From Glycine soja (Eukaryota; Streptophyta; Magnoliopsida; Fabales; Fabaceae), in contig NC_041003.1 of NCBI RefSeq assembly GCF_004193775.1, positions 26,537,735 through 26,601,734 on the forward strand: a stretch of 64,000 bases of DNA, written 5' to 3'. Position 1 is the stretch's first letter. Every line of letters begins with the position of its first letter. The notes under the pieces are model-generated. The model had not been told where the DNA came from and did not search any database. It was given only the letters and a program-made list of their open reading frames with translations. Shown piece after piece: positions 21,904-33,590 of this stretch. The position numbers and the translations under genes are program-made.

Positions 21904-23591
21904 CAAGGTTATCATGTTGGACAAGTGACCTCAATAACTTAAGAGGGGGGTGAATTAAGTTTTAAAATTTTCCTACTAACAAATTTTAACCCCTTTTTAA
22001 ATGATATATGATAGGCTCAAAATGCAAAAGAAGAAGAAGCAATCAATTTAATAATATTCTTTTAAATGCGCAAGACAGAGTAAACTACAATAAAATAACT
22101 AAGATAAGGGAAAAGAGAAATGCAAACTCAATTTATACTGGTTCGGCCACTTCTTGTGCCTACGTCTAGCCCTCAACCAACCCACTTGAGATTTTCCACT
22201 ATCTCTGTAAATCCTTTACAAACTTTGAACACACCTTGGGATCCCTCACCCTTGTGTTCAATATTCTCACAATCCAAGAGACAAATAATCTCTTGATTAC
22301 AACTGAGTTTATGAGATGAACAAAAAGATTTTCTCCTTTAGAGTAGATGATACAAATTGAAGATCCTAGAAGAATTCTCAATAGATTTGCGAGTGTTTAG
22401 CCAATAGTTGTTTAGAGAGCATTTGACAATTAAGTTCTCTTAGAACATCTCTCTCTTACTTTTTGAAGTCAAACACACACACATATAGGCCCATTATGCC
22501 TTTTCAAAATGGTTTGAAGAGATGTTTCTTTTCAAAAAGCTTTTCTGAAGTTTTCTCACTGGTAATCGATTACAGGATTCTAGTAATCAATTACACAGTT
22601 ATGTTTTGAAGGGTCATGACTTTTCAAAGTGTTTTCTAAAGTGTCGTTATTGGTAATCGATTACAAACATTCGGTAATCAATTACAAGATTTAAAATTCA
22701 AATTCCAAAGCCCCTTTGAAAAACCCATTTGCAATCTTATATTTGGTAATCGATTACAGTGCTTAGTAATCGATTACGAATGCCTTAAGTTGTTGAAAAT
22801 AATTTGTTTGAGGCCATAACTGATCAATCAGTGAGATTCTTTTAACAAATAAACTAAGACCTTATCTTTTTCTTGATCTTGTTTGCTTGACCTTGAATTA
22901 ATCTTGAAGCAATCTCTGTTTGCTTAACCTTGAATGTTTCTTAAAGCAATCTTGTTTGATTATACTTTATCTTCATAAAAAATCTGTATTCATACATTCA
23001 CATATCAAACTCGAGAGTTTACGTAGACTCATGAGAGTTCTATAGACTCGACTTGTGAACTCAACTCGTAGACTCGTAAGAGTCCACTTCATATAAAAAT
23101 AATAACAAAATATCTACAAATAACATAACAATTAAACATTTCAACAATATAATAAAGCAAAATAGTAAATCATAAATTTCACAATACTTAAATAACCAAG
23201 TCTAGTAACGCATCACTACTAGATAATAACCTGCAGATGTTATATTAGTGGTAGATCATTCCCATCGAAAGTTTGATGTTATTAGAGAACAGAGGTTTGA
23301 TGTTATTAAAGGTGATTTTTTTTTATTTGGGAACAACACACTAAATCAAGGTTTGTTGAACACTAAACAGACAAAAAACAACCCATAATGACTTACATTT
23401 TGGTCTAATTTTTTTAACTTATTCGTTGACTCGGTGGTAAACTCGAGAGTCTACCAAATTTACTTAGAGTTTATTGAGTCTACCCAAAGTCTACTAAAAA
23501 GAGAGTTTACACACGAGCCAACTCGCAAAGAATAAGTGAACTCGTAAACTTGTAAGAATTAGTGAGTTAACTCAAGAGTTTGATAACCATG
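21904..23591. mobile_element. hAT-like MITE, about 595 bp, split by a solo LTR
   Basis: Terminal inverted repeats CAAGGTTATCAAACTC (left, interrupted) and CATGGTTATCAAACTC (right, reverse complement) are flanked by the 8-bp duplication ATTTCAAG at 21896-21903 and 23592-23599. The 8-bp TSD fits hAT. The interior (23008-23591) is AT-rich with repeated ACTCGTAGACTC-type words and no frame. The left arm is split after TATCA by the LTR at 21915-23002. Confidence 0.85.
21915..23002 (-). mobile_element. Solo LTR of the Sirevirus-like copia family, minus orientation
   Basis: TGTTGGACAAG...ATTCACA, 1088 bp, flanked by TATCA at 21910-21914 and 23003-23007. It carries six GTAATCGATTAC or GTAATCAATTAC sites in three pairs (22562/22583, 22653/22674, 22746/22766). 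The inverted order of the LTR end (TCACTTGTCCAACA on the minus strand) gives the orientation. Confidence 0.9.
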
Positions 23592-23599
23592 ATTTCAAG

Positions 23600-23880
23600 T
23601 AAATAATTGACTAAATGGATCTGGGAACATATGTTGTCTTACAAACAATCGATTATTTCCCAAAATTATTGACTATTTGTAGCAGTCAACTTTTTTGTAT
23701 GGTTTTTCTACACAAATAGTCGATTAGGCTATCATTTTAGTAGACATTTTGTCCATTATGTGTTTTGAATGTTGTGTCTTTTCGTTTTGGGTGCAAAACC
23801 CAACCCAATCACACTCTTTTGTTTCCCATGACTATAAACACTCATAATGTCTTAAAAACACTCAAAACCCCTATATAAAC
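23600..23880 (+). promoter_or_regulatory. Probable internal promoter upstream of the old env-like gene
   Basis: More TAGTCGATTA- and TTATTGACTA-type words (23646/23666, 23717) precede a TATA box TATATAAA at 23872-23879, 110 bp before the ATG at 23982. The layout matches the palindrome cluster plus TATA upstream of env in the young element. Confidence 0.5.
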
Positions 23881-23981
23881 TCTATCCTCTTAATCTCAAC
23901 CTTCACACTTCAACATCTACCTTTCTCTCAAATCTTTCATCTCTCAAACCCTCTTCCTCACCAAACTCAATCCTTCTCATC

Positions 23982-25041
23982 ATGTCTTCATCCAACCCTA
24001 ACAAGAGGCCAAAGAGATCTGTTGTTGAGGCTTCAAAGAAGAAAGTGAAGGAGAAAGTTAGCCATGTTGCTAATGTTGAAGGGTGGTTGTCAAATGAAAA
24101 GGACAAAGATTACTTCAAACATTTTGGTCACAAAAGAAGATCATCGCTCATAATTATCTGTCCATCGATTGGTTGGAAATGCAACACTTTCAATTTCAAG
24201 AAATTCTTGTCAAGCAAGGGGTAAAATCTTTTGTGGAGATGCATGGAGTTCACTATCTGGAACTAGTAAGAGCTTTTAATGTTAATACAAGACTTAAGGA
24301 TGGTGAAATTCATTCTAGAGTAAAAGGAATAGATATTGATTATGGGTTCTCTACTAATGGTAAAAAAGTCATTCGTGGTCTTGAAGGATTTGACAAAGTG
24401 GCTTTCTACAAGGAATGTTTTAGAGTCCCTCCAAATGCCAATAACTGAGTTATTCAAAGTTGGAGGTATGAAGATGGATGAAAGACTCCTTGCATACACC
24501 ATTGCTTGGATCTTTCTGGCAAGAGGAGGCAATCATGCAACACTCATGATAGGCGATCTAATTGCCATTCAAACCATGAAGGACAAAGTGAAGTTTGATT
24601 AGGTTGCTTGTGTGGTTGTCAACATCTTGAAGATAAAAAGGTTGTCTGATTTAGATTCCTTATGCAATTTTTCTCACCAAGGTCATGGAGCACTATGGAA
24701 TGGACTTCATGGATGAGAAGTTCAAAATTCTGACTGGTAAATACAAGGTTGACAAAGCCATGTTATCTCATATGGCTCTTGATGAGACAGATTGTCAATG
24801 GTAGTATAGGGAGGAAGCACCAGAGCTAGAGATTATGGCTCAAGTTCCTAAAGTTGAAGAGAAACCTCTTTCACCATTCGAGATCACACTGTTGCGGAAG
24901 ATTGATCAGATCTATAATTGGCAACTCCAACAAAATGAGACTCAAAATGAGCACTTGAACAACATTAGTAAGATGTTGAACATCATTAAGGCAAGCCTGA
25001 GGAAGCATCACATTGGTGATGACAGTGATGAAGGGAATTAG
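23982..25041 (+). pseudogene. Env-like/plant transposon protein of the old copia, frameshifted
   Basis: An ATG at 23982 opens a basic N-terminus (NPNKRPKRSVVEASKKK). Coding then jumps to a second frame near 24140 (visible as 24173-24448, with HGVHYLELVRAFNV), to a third near 24450 (DERLLAYTIAWIFLARGG), and ends in another frame at 24835-25041 with a Gln/Asn-rich, coiled-coil-like tail (LRKIDQIYNWQLQQNETQN). Stops lie between. Position after pol, size and the 'YxxIAWIFLxRGGNHA' style core match the extra 3' frame of Sirevirus-type copia elements, often called env-like; true envelope function is not shown for plants, and I see no membrane segment. It is homologous in position to 51061-52197. 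Confidence 0.65.
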
Positions 25042-25214
25042 TTACCCTTGGTCATCCTTGTCCTTTGTTCTAGTTCCATTTTGTATTTTTTGTTTTTGTT
25101 TTAAGTTTTGTACTTGTTGTGTTTGTTTATGATGCTTTGAGTCTTATGATTAAATGTTTTGTAAGCCAAATTATGTGTACCTATTTGGGAAATCCAAAGG
25201 TGTAAATACTAGAG

Positions 25215-26015
25215 AGATTTTCACCAATGCATCACTAAGCAAACCATATAAGTGAACTTGACATCACACCTTAACCCACAACCTTAAGGCTCTAATTTAT
25301 AGGCCTTATCCTCACTTATATAGTACTCAAACTTCTCATTCCTACCTAAACTTTAAGGCTCAAGTTTATGGATCTTTATCCTCACTTATATGGTACTTAA
25401 ACTTCCCATTCCTACCCAAACCTTAAAGCTCAGGTTTATGGGTCTTATCCTCTCTTATATGGTACTCAAACTTCTCATTCTTGCCTGATGTGGGACTTCA
25501 CCTCACACTTGTACTCCAACAATCTCCCCCTCAAGTGTAAGTCTCTTTCAGATAAAAGTTTCCCCTCTCAAGCAAAAGTCATTTTTAATCCACGATAATC
25601 CAATGGTGCTCCTTAGAGTTTAATCATGGCTAACCTGGCTCATCCAGCCATTGCCACCAACATGCTTTAGTATCTTGCACTATTGCAACACCTACGAGAC
25701 CCGCTGCCTAGCCTCCATGCATGGACTTACCTGCCAAGAAGACTTTCAATACAAGGGATTCGTATGTCCATGGATCCACCACTGACTCCATTATATTCAT
25801 CTAAGCTAGTCACCACAATTGTTGAGAAATTAAGGGGAGTTAAACATCAGGGAGATAGCCAATGAGCCATGAGTAATCACACAAGTGAACTTGACACCTC
25901 AATTTAACCTAAAACCTTAAAGGTTAGGTTTATGGGTCTTATCCTTACTTATATGGAGCTCGACCTTCCCATTTATACCCGATGTAAGACTTCATCTCAT
26001 ACTTGTACTCCAAAA
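25215..26015 (-). repeat. Copia LTR pieces with duplicated polypurine-tract junction, minus orientation
   Basis: Read on the minus strand, CTTGAGGGGGAGAT followed by TGTTGGAGTAC marks a PPT and LTR start at 25521; a second PPT-LTR junction lies at 26015. The LTR piece left of 25521 holds three tandem units of about 75 bp sharing TTATCCTCACTTATATGGTA and CTCATTCCTACC. The space 25537-25865 has no gene. Confidence 0.65.
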
Positions 26016-26360
26016 ATCTCCCCCTCAAGTGTGAGTCTCTTCCACATGGTAGCATCCCCCTTGAGCAGAAGTCATTTTCACCGTTTTTGCCCAAAATCCT
26101 TTAGAAAGGCCAGCTTGCAGCCTCAGACATTGGGCCCTTTCAATGAGGGATCTATTCATCCTCTTTGCAACATCATTTTATTGTGGTGTTTTCCACATTG
26201 AGAAATTTATTTGAATGCCATTTTCCTCACAAATTTTTTGAAACCAAGAGTCTGTGTATTCTGTCATTATTAGACCTCAAGAACCTGATCTTTCTACCCA
26301 TTTGGTTCTCCACCTTAACCTTCCACAACTTGAACTTCTCAAAGACTTCAAATTTCTATT

Positions 26361-27199
26361 TCATGAAGTACACCTAGACCTTGCAAAAAAGTCACATATG
26401 AAGATCACAAAATAGTGATAACCTCCCAAGGATGAATCTCTAATAGGATCCCACATATCAGTATGAACATAATCTAGAATCCCCTTGGTGGTATGCTTCG
26501 CAGCTTTAAACTGTACTCTGGTTTGTCTCCCTAGCACAAAGTACTCACACAAGTCTAACTTGCAACTACGAACTCCTTTCAAGAGACCTCTCTTATGAAA
26601 CTCTATCATCCCATGCTCACTAAGACGACCTAAATGCAGGTGCCACAATCTGGTAGCATCATTATCAGACTTAACAGATGTAACTCAACTTACAACTATG
26701 CTCCCCAATAGCATATAAATATTTTCTACAGTCTATTGTGAATCAACTCACCCTTACATACTTTGAGGGTATCTCGATCTCTATAAGTTTTGTAACTGAA
26801 ACCATTAGTTTGCAAGGTACCAAGTGAGATCAAATTCTTCCTCAACTTAGGGATATGTCGGACATCACACAACATTCTCACTCCACCATCATCCATAGCA
26901 ATTTGCACTTGTCTCATTCCAACAACAACACACGCTTTGTCATTACTCATATAAACATTACCAAAATTACTTGACTTGTAAGTGGTGAACCATTCCCTAT
27001 TGGGAGTCATATGGTAAGAACATCTAGAATCAAGAATCCATGCATTTGTCAACTAACTACATGAGCCAAAGAGAACATCTCCCTCACTGTAGTAGACATC
27101 TCCCTTATTGTAGTAGTATGAATCATCAGGCTCTACCATATTTGCTGAGCAGATGCCCCTTCACAAGATTTCTTAAACTCTGGGCAATCCCTCTTGAAA
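26361..27199 (-). pseudogene. Copia gag-pol fragment: zinc knuckle end, protease, pre-integrase
   Basis: On the minus strand, from 27199 down, a knuckle tail (FKRDCPEF) leads to the protease region at 27052-26726 (WILDSRCSYHMTP, where the expected DSG is DSR), then at 26648-26361 the pre-integrase HLHLGRLSEHGM region, CEYFVLGRQ and the integrase start DYVHTDMWDP. The Gly to Arg change hits the protease active site. The rest of pol is missing. It lies in the right order and orientation with the PPT/LTR pieces on its left, so both likely come from one element. Confidence 0.85.
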
Positions 27200-28354
27200 T
27201 GCTATTAACATTTTAGTTATGTTAGGAGTTACATTTGCGAACTATAACCAAATCCCAATTGTCGTACTGAATCAAAGCTTAAGTCGTCTCCCAAGGGAAT
27301 AATGCAAGGATGAATATTCAAATAAAAACCTTTTAGAAAAAGATATTTTTGTTTTTATATTTTAAACTACCTAAAACTAAAACTAATCAAAATAGAAAAT
27401 AAAAGATATATTTTTCTAGAGATATTAATGTGTTGAAAATTTAATAACAAAAATTAAAAGAAAAGGTAAGAGTTACTTGTTGACGTGATAATAATTGTAG
27501 ATGGAAACAATAATGTTGTGATGCTAAGATTGTAGTCCGAATCCCGTATTTGCTTCAATTCCTCACACTTCTAAATCGTTATATTGTTCATACCTAATTC
27601 ACTAATGTATTATATCCCTAAAGATAACCCCAATTAAGTATCCAATTTAGTTCGGGTTTCAACGAGACTCGCCAAAGTACATGTCAATTCTTGGAAACAT
27701 CTATGAGGTGTAGGCTCACAAAAAATTAAGTATAGAAAGCGAATAATGAACTTAAACAATATATTAATGTGAGAAAATTACATCAAATAAGGTTTAATCC
27801 TTTCCTCTTCTAGCTTAGAAAGAAACTAGTCACTTATGAAATACAAGAATAGAGAAGAGAAGAGGATTTTTCAGTGAAGGGTGGTTTGTAGAGGTTTTTT
27901 TTTTTTTTGCTTTTGCCTATGCCTCTCTTTTTATAAAATCATAAATGTCTTTAATACAGGCAAATGATCTCCTTAATTTACAAAATAATATAATCTATAC
28001 AAGAAAATTATTTCTTTAGCTGATATAATTTGTTTTAATTGTTGCAATTGTCTTCCAAGTGATTGTCTTCATTTATCTTCGAGCTATATCTCCATTTTGA
28101 ATTAATTATGTTTCTAGACACACTGTCTAGCGCGCTCCCCTATTTGAGATGGCTTGAGTGAGGCTACCTTGTAAAATTTCCCTATTTCTATGTAAAAACT
28201 TACAAAATCATATTAAAAACTTCTAAAATCGTAATTCCTATCTAAAATATATTACAAACTAAAAACAAAACGATTTTGATTCAAAACAAGGCCTAAAGTA
28301 TCAAATAAACGTCTCAAATTGCATATGAAATTATAGTGAATTCGACGTTTATTA
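27200..28354 (-). repeat. 3' LTR of the Athila-like element
   Basis: On the plus strand it starts TGCTATTAAC and ends CGTTTATTA. The reverse orientation is fixed by the PPT-like AAGTTTGGAG next to it at 28358-28370. It matches 57624-58961 over its length but lacks about 115 bp near 27600. Confidence 0.7.
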
Positions 28355-29560
28355 ACACTCCAAACTTAGAACCTTGCTTGTCCTCAAGCAAGAGTGAACT
28401 AAAAACAAACTGACCAATAAAATTTAAAATAAAACTAGACTAAAATTAAGAACAAGGATTCATAATGATAAGTTACAAACATGCTTCTCTTGCATTCCTT
28501 CTTTTTATTCAATGATTTATTTGATTATGTTCTTCAATCGTCTAAGTATGGTGCCCACATTAAGCTTTTTAGCTCAACCAAATCGTTTGCAAAGTTTTAA
28601 ACATGAAACAAGAGTGGCATTACAAATCTAATCACATAGCAACTTGTCCTTTCATAAAGTTTTTTTCTCTTAAGCTCAAGGTTTAGCTTGTGTTTCACTC
28701 AATTCACATCTTAGAACACCACAATTTGACTTTGACTTTTATTTCAAGTTAATCAATACATCAAAGGCATGCAATGATCACTAAGGACTTTATTGGCTTG
28801 TAATGGGCTTGGATAACAAGGAGTATTGGTTTTTCTAGATATTTCAAAGTAACTTAGTGGAAGGAAAGCATTGGTTTATTCATTTCATTTCATTCACGTC
28901 CTACCAATCCTTGGTACCTTAATTTTTCAATTTCATACATACTTTGCTTTGTCCTTAATTTTTGATTTTTTTCTTTACCTTGCTTCTCTCTTGTTTTTCT
29001 TTATTTTTCTATTTTTCAGATTTTTTTTCTTTTTCAATACTTTACAAGAGAGAATGAGGATAATACTTTCAACCTTTGTTCACGTGATTTCTTGTTGGTA
29101 CATTTTATTTTGTTCTTTTTGAGTGGTGCATTGCACTCCAAACTTAAAGCTTTTCCCAATTCCTAGACTTATGTTTTCCTATCCTTTAAGTTAAGGGTAG
29201 TAGTGGATATATAAACATATAAATTTCAAGGTTAGGGAATTAGAAAAGAATACATCAATTAAACTCAAAGTAAGATGCAAGGGATAAATAATGTAGGGTA
29301 GGCCTTTCGGCTCTTGGCTAAACATGAAAACATTGCCTTGATCATTTCAATGCATAAAATTGCAATCAATCTACATAAGATTCAATCAAAGTCTACTTGC
29401 GATAAACAATGTAGGGTAGGCCTTTCAGCTCTTTGCTTTGTTTTTGAAATCTATACTAAATTGCCTTCGATTTGGTATATAGAACTTTGCGTTTGGACCA
29501 ACAAACATGAACAAGAGAGGTCTTTGAGCAACCCAGAGAGGAGCTGATGGAGAGCTCATG
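28355..29560 (-). other. 3' non-coding interior of the Athila-like element
   Basis: The minus-strand words GCTTGAGGACAAGCAAGG and TAAGTTTGGAG just before the LTR are characteristic of the gypsy 3' region. The rest is T-rich. A TAATGTAGGGTAGGCCTTTC word is duplicated at about 29289 and 29408. No gene is seen. Confidence 0.55.
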
Positions 29561-30041
29561 ATAGGTGAGAGGAGTTTATTATAATTTTATGGCTTTGATA
29601 CCATAATTGGGGTCAAGGAACCTAATTATGGGAATGTATGTCTCTCCCTATGTATGCTGGTTTTCAAGAAAAAAATGTTTTTGACTAATGGGATACGATA
29701 CACCTGTTATTGATAAATGACATTATTATTTTTATTAGACTTGTGTTGTTTGAAGACCTGGGGAATGTGAATCTCAGGCATGAACTATATATGTATGTAT
29801 GTGCGGAATGTGATTTACTAATGATATTGTTATTAATGATATTAATTTATATGAGGTGATGTTGGTGTTTATGATAATGTTGATAGAGTATGATGTTGCT
29901 ATTGAAGATGATATTGATAATAATTGATATGAGATTATGTTGTTATTGATGATTATGTTGATATGAGATGAAGTTATTGTTGTTGATAATTTCATTGAGA
30001 TGAGATGATGTTGATGTTGAGAATGACATTAAGATGAGATG

Positions 30042-30960
30042 TGATGTAGCTCCATGTGGAGCTTGTAGGCCTTGGATCTTCTTCATCATTGGATTTCTTT
30101 GCTTCTTGAAGATCAATGGCAACAGAATGGAGATGGAAGAAAGATGATCGGAGACGCCACTTCAAGGAGAAAATGAGTCAATAACAACCTCACCACCATA
30201 GGAAGTCATGGATAAGAGCTTGAAGGTATGAGAAGATGAGTGGAGGCAGAGGGAGAGAGGGAGCATGAAATTTTGTGCCTCAAATGAGCTTTGAACTTTG
30301 AAGTGTAATTCTCAAATGATCAAAGTTGAAAAAATGCACACACATGGTCTTTATTTATAGCTTAAGTGTCACACAAAATTGGAGGAAAATTTGAATTTAT
30401 ATTCAAATTTCACTTGAATTTGTGGAGCCAAAATTTCACTAATTATGATTAGTGAATTTTAGCTATGGTTCAGCCCACTAAGTGTGCTTAGGTGTCATGA
30501 GGCATATAAAACATGAAGGACATGCACAAAGTGTGACTATATGATGTGGCAATGGGGAGTAGCAAGCAAATGCTCACCTCCCTCTCTAAAATTTAATTGG
30601 ATTGGGCTTTTCCCAATTCAATTAAATTTATTTCCCAAGACACACATCAAATATTCACTTAATGCATGTGAAATTACAAAACTACCCCAAATGCAAAAAC
30701 TAGTCTAGGTGTCCTAAAATACAAGGGCTAAAAAATCTTACATTTCTAGGGTACCCTACCTACATTATGGAGCCACATACAAGGCCAAAAAATAATGAAA
30801 CCTTAATCTAATATGTACAAAGATAAGTGAGCTTATACGTAGCCCATGGGCCCGAAATCTACCATAAGGCTCATAAGAACCCTAGGGTCTTCTCTTGCAT
30901 CTCTGGCCCAATCTTCTTGGAGTCTTCTATCCAATGCCATTGGGGGGTAGGATTGCATCA
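30042..30960 (-). repeat. 3' LTR of the pol-deleted gypsy element
   Basis: 919 bp, TGATGTAGC...TTGCATCA on the plus strand. It is preceded on the minus strand by a PPT, CTTTTCAAGGGGGAGGGAA (30961-30979). Internal words match 35480-38088. Confidence 0.85.
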
Positions 30961-30985
30961 TTCCCTCCCCCTTGAAAAGGATTTG

Positions 30986-32397
30986 ACCTCAAATCCAGAG
31001 GTTCTTGAAACTCTGGGATTCTTCCCTCAACACTTGTAAAAAGAATAAAAACATATATATTAGTGGTGTTTGGTATGTTGGAGTAAGGTAAGGTCTGAAA
31101 ACCCATTTCCTGGGCAACTTCCCATGAGGGAACATAGTTCCTCACCAACTCAATGAGTGGTGCTACAAGTATAGAAATATATGGGACAAACCTTTTGTAA
31201 AAGTTTGTTAAGTCATGGAAGCCCCAAATTTTCCTTATACTTGGTGGAGTGGGCCTCTCAAGAATGACCTTTATTCTCTTAAGGTTCGTGGGAACCCCTT
31301 GATCACTATTTAAAAAATTAAGGAAAGTAATGCAATAAAACATACATTTTTCTGTATTTTCATGTTGATTTTCCTACCAAAAAGTACGACAAATCTAAGG
31401 TGTCCCATATGAGTACCTAAGTTTGTAGTGAAACTAAAAATAAGAACAAGCCAACCTAATGAGTCAGTATGTATGTGAATCATGAAGATGTTGGATGCAT
31501 GGGTGATTTTACAAAAAAAGGGTTGCACCACTCTACACATTCATCATACCACCTATCATAGGGATTCGATGCCTCAGAATACCTATTTTTGGCACCAACA
31601 AAGAACAAGGAGTTAATCTCTTACAAACTAAACCCTCATCCAACAACTCCTTTACTTGAGGAATAACCTCAAGCTAAAGAGGTATGGCAGTGTTGAGGGA
31701 TGCTTCCCTTGATAGGAGAAGGTAGAAAGATTGTTTATGAAGGAGTGCTCTTTTGATATCACCTTTTGTTGCAAGATGATTTTCCTTATCTTCTTGGAGG
31801 AATCCTTTTCCTCTTTTTCCTTCCCCCTGGCCTTTGAAGACAAGGCCTTACTATCCTTCTTTTTCTTTTGTTTTTCTAGTTTTTCTTCCTCATCCCTCTT
31901 ATCTTTCATAGTTATTTGATCTTTGGCCACCTGTGAAGGTGTTTAAGGATGCAACACAAATTTAGTGCCAAGATGGGTGAGGGTAATCTCATTAGTTAGG
32001 CCATTGTAAATGATCTTCCTATCAAATTGTCATGGCCTTCCTAAAAGAATATGCCCTACCTCCATGGGAACTATATCATAATTAACTTCATCCTTATATG
32101 TCCCAATGGAGAAAGGTACCTTCACTTGTTGGTTAACTATCATTTCCCCTTGCTCATTAAGCCATTGAAGTTAATAAGTTTTTGGGTGGGGAATGATAGT
32201 GAGATTCAACTTGGAAACTAATCTTGTGCTATGGCAATTGCAACAAGATCCACTATCCAAATGAGAAAACAAGTTTTATCTAAAAATTTGCATCTTGTAT
32301 GAAAGATGTTCTCTCTTTGGGATTGGGATAGATCACAAGATTGACCTCCGAGGAGCCTTCTAACCATTAGGAGGTCCCCTTCTTCATGGGGGTAGAC
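30986..32397 (-). pseudogene. Gypsy protease, linker and RT-thumb remnant
   Basis: Minus strand, broken by stops and frameshifts. A protease motif DSGSCCNC can be read near 32255. A Lys/Glu-rich linker occupies 31930-31652. At 31310-31140 the RT thumb motif GFHDLTNFYKRFVPYIS appears, followed soon by the pre-LTR motif LDLRSNPFQGGGNDA at about 31005-30960. The RT palm with its catalytic Asp pair, RNase H and integrase are absent, so the remnant cannot act alone. Confidence 0.75.
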
Positions 32398-33590
32398 TTA
32401 CTCACTAGACTCTTCACCCCTTATTTCATCTTCACTTCCACTAGAGGAAGGGGAAGAAGTAGTCTCCTCTTGAGTACTATAAATGTCTTGACCCCTCATA
32501 ATCATAGTTTTATTTGTGGGGCATTGAGAGACAATGTGACCTCTCCCAAGACATTTGAAGCATTTAATGTTGCTAGTCCTTTCTTGGGAACTAGTCTTAG
32601 TGGTGGATTTCTCCATGGTCTTACCCTTATCTTCCTTGGGTTTTGAAGGTGCAGCCCCCAAAATTCCTTGGGCTTGGTCCTTCCTTGGATAAGAGTGAAA
32701 GCCATAAGATTTTGAAGAAGACTTTCTTTTAAGTTGTTGCTCCACTCTTATACAAAGTTGGACTAGCTCATCTAGGTCCCTATATGAAAAGAGTTCAACC
32801 TTGTCCCTCACTTCCATATTAAGCCCACTAAGGAACCTAGCTATGCTTGTTCTTTCCTCCTCCCTAAGTCCAGCTCTTAAAAGGAGTAGTTCCATTTGTT
32901 GTCTATATTCTTCAACACTCATACTCCCTTGTGTAAGCCTTTGGAGGTTTTCCATAAGCTCCCTTTCATAGTAGGAGGGAATGTGCCTTTTCCTAAGGGC
33001 ACTCTTAAGATTATTCCAATACTCTACTGGAGGATCCCCATGAATCCTTCATTCCCTAACAAGGGAAGTCCACCAATAGAGGGCATACCCTTGAAAGCTA
33101 AGGGTAGCCAATGGAACTTTTCTCTCTTCGCTAATATGATGGCAAGCAAAGAGTTGTTCAACCTTCATTTCCCAATCTAAGTAGGCCTCAACATTATCTT
33201 TTCTATGGAAATATGGGAGGCTAATGTTAACCTCTTGAGACCTTCTATCCTTTTCTCTTCTTTGGGAATGATGTTTAGTATATGAACTATGGCGCCCTCA
33301 ATAATAGTTGCTAAGTTCTTAACTTAAACTCTTGCAAGAGTCATGACTACTATAGGAGACATGTTTTTCTCTTTTCATTTCTTTCTTTATTTTTCTTCTT
33401 TCTTCCTCTTTTATTTGTTCTCTCTCATCTTGATTTATTTCTACCCTCTCTTTTCCTTTTTCTTTTCTTTCTAGTTTTTCTTTCCATAACTTGAGGGAAC
33501 TCAACTCATCTAAGATTCTAGATAGAGGATCCTTATGACTAGTACTCTCACCACTAACACTAGATGAATGATGACTAATGTTGGTTCCTA
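32398..33590 (-). pseudogene. Gypsy gag with CCHC knuckle
   Basis: The longest clean part, 32955-32398 (185 aa), has the retrotransposon-gag core SMSVEEYRQQMELLLLRAG and IARFLSGLNMEVRDKVEL, a Lys/Ser-rich stretch, and a zinc knuckle CFKCLGRGHIVSQC (CX2CX4HX4C). Upstream on the minus strand, frames at about 33250-32960 encode LPYFHRKDNVEAYLDWEMKV with one frameshift and a stop, and 33590-33319 encodes a Glu/Lys-rich N-terminus. Gag would form the particle and bind RNA. Stops and shifts make the whole a pseudogene, although the C-terminal half remains open. Confidence 0.85.
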
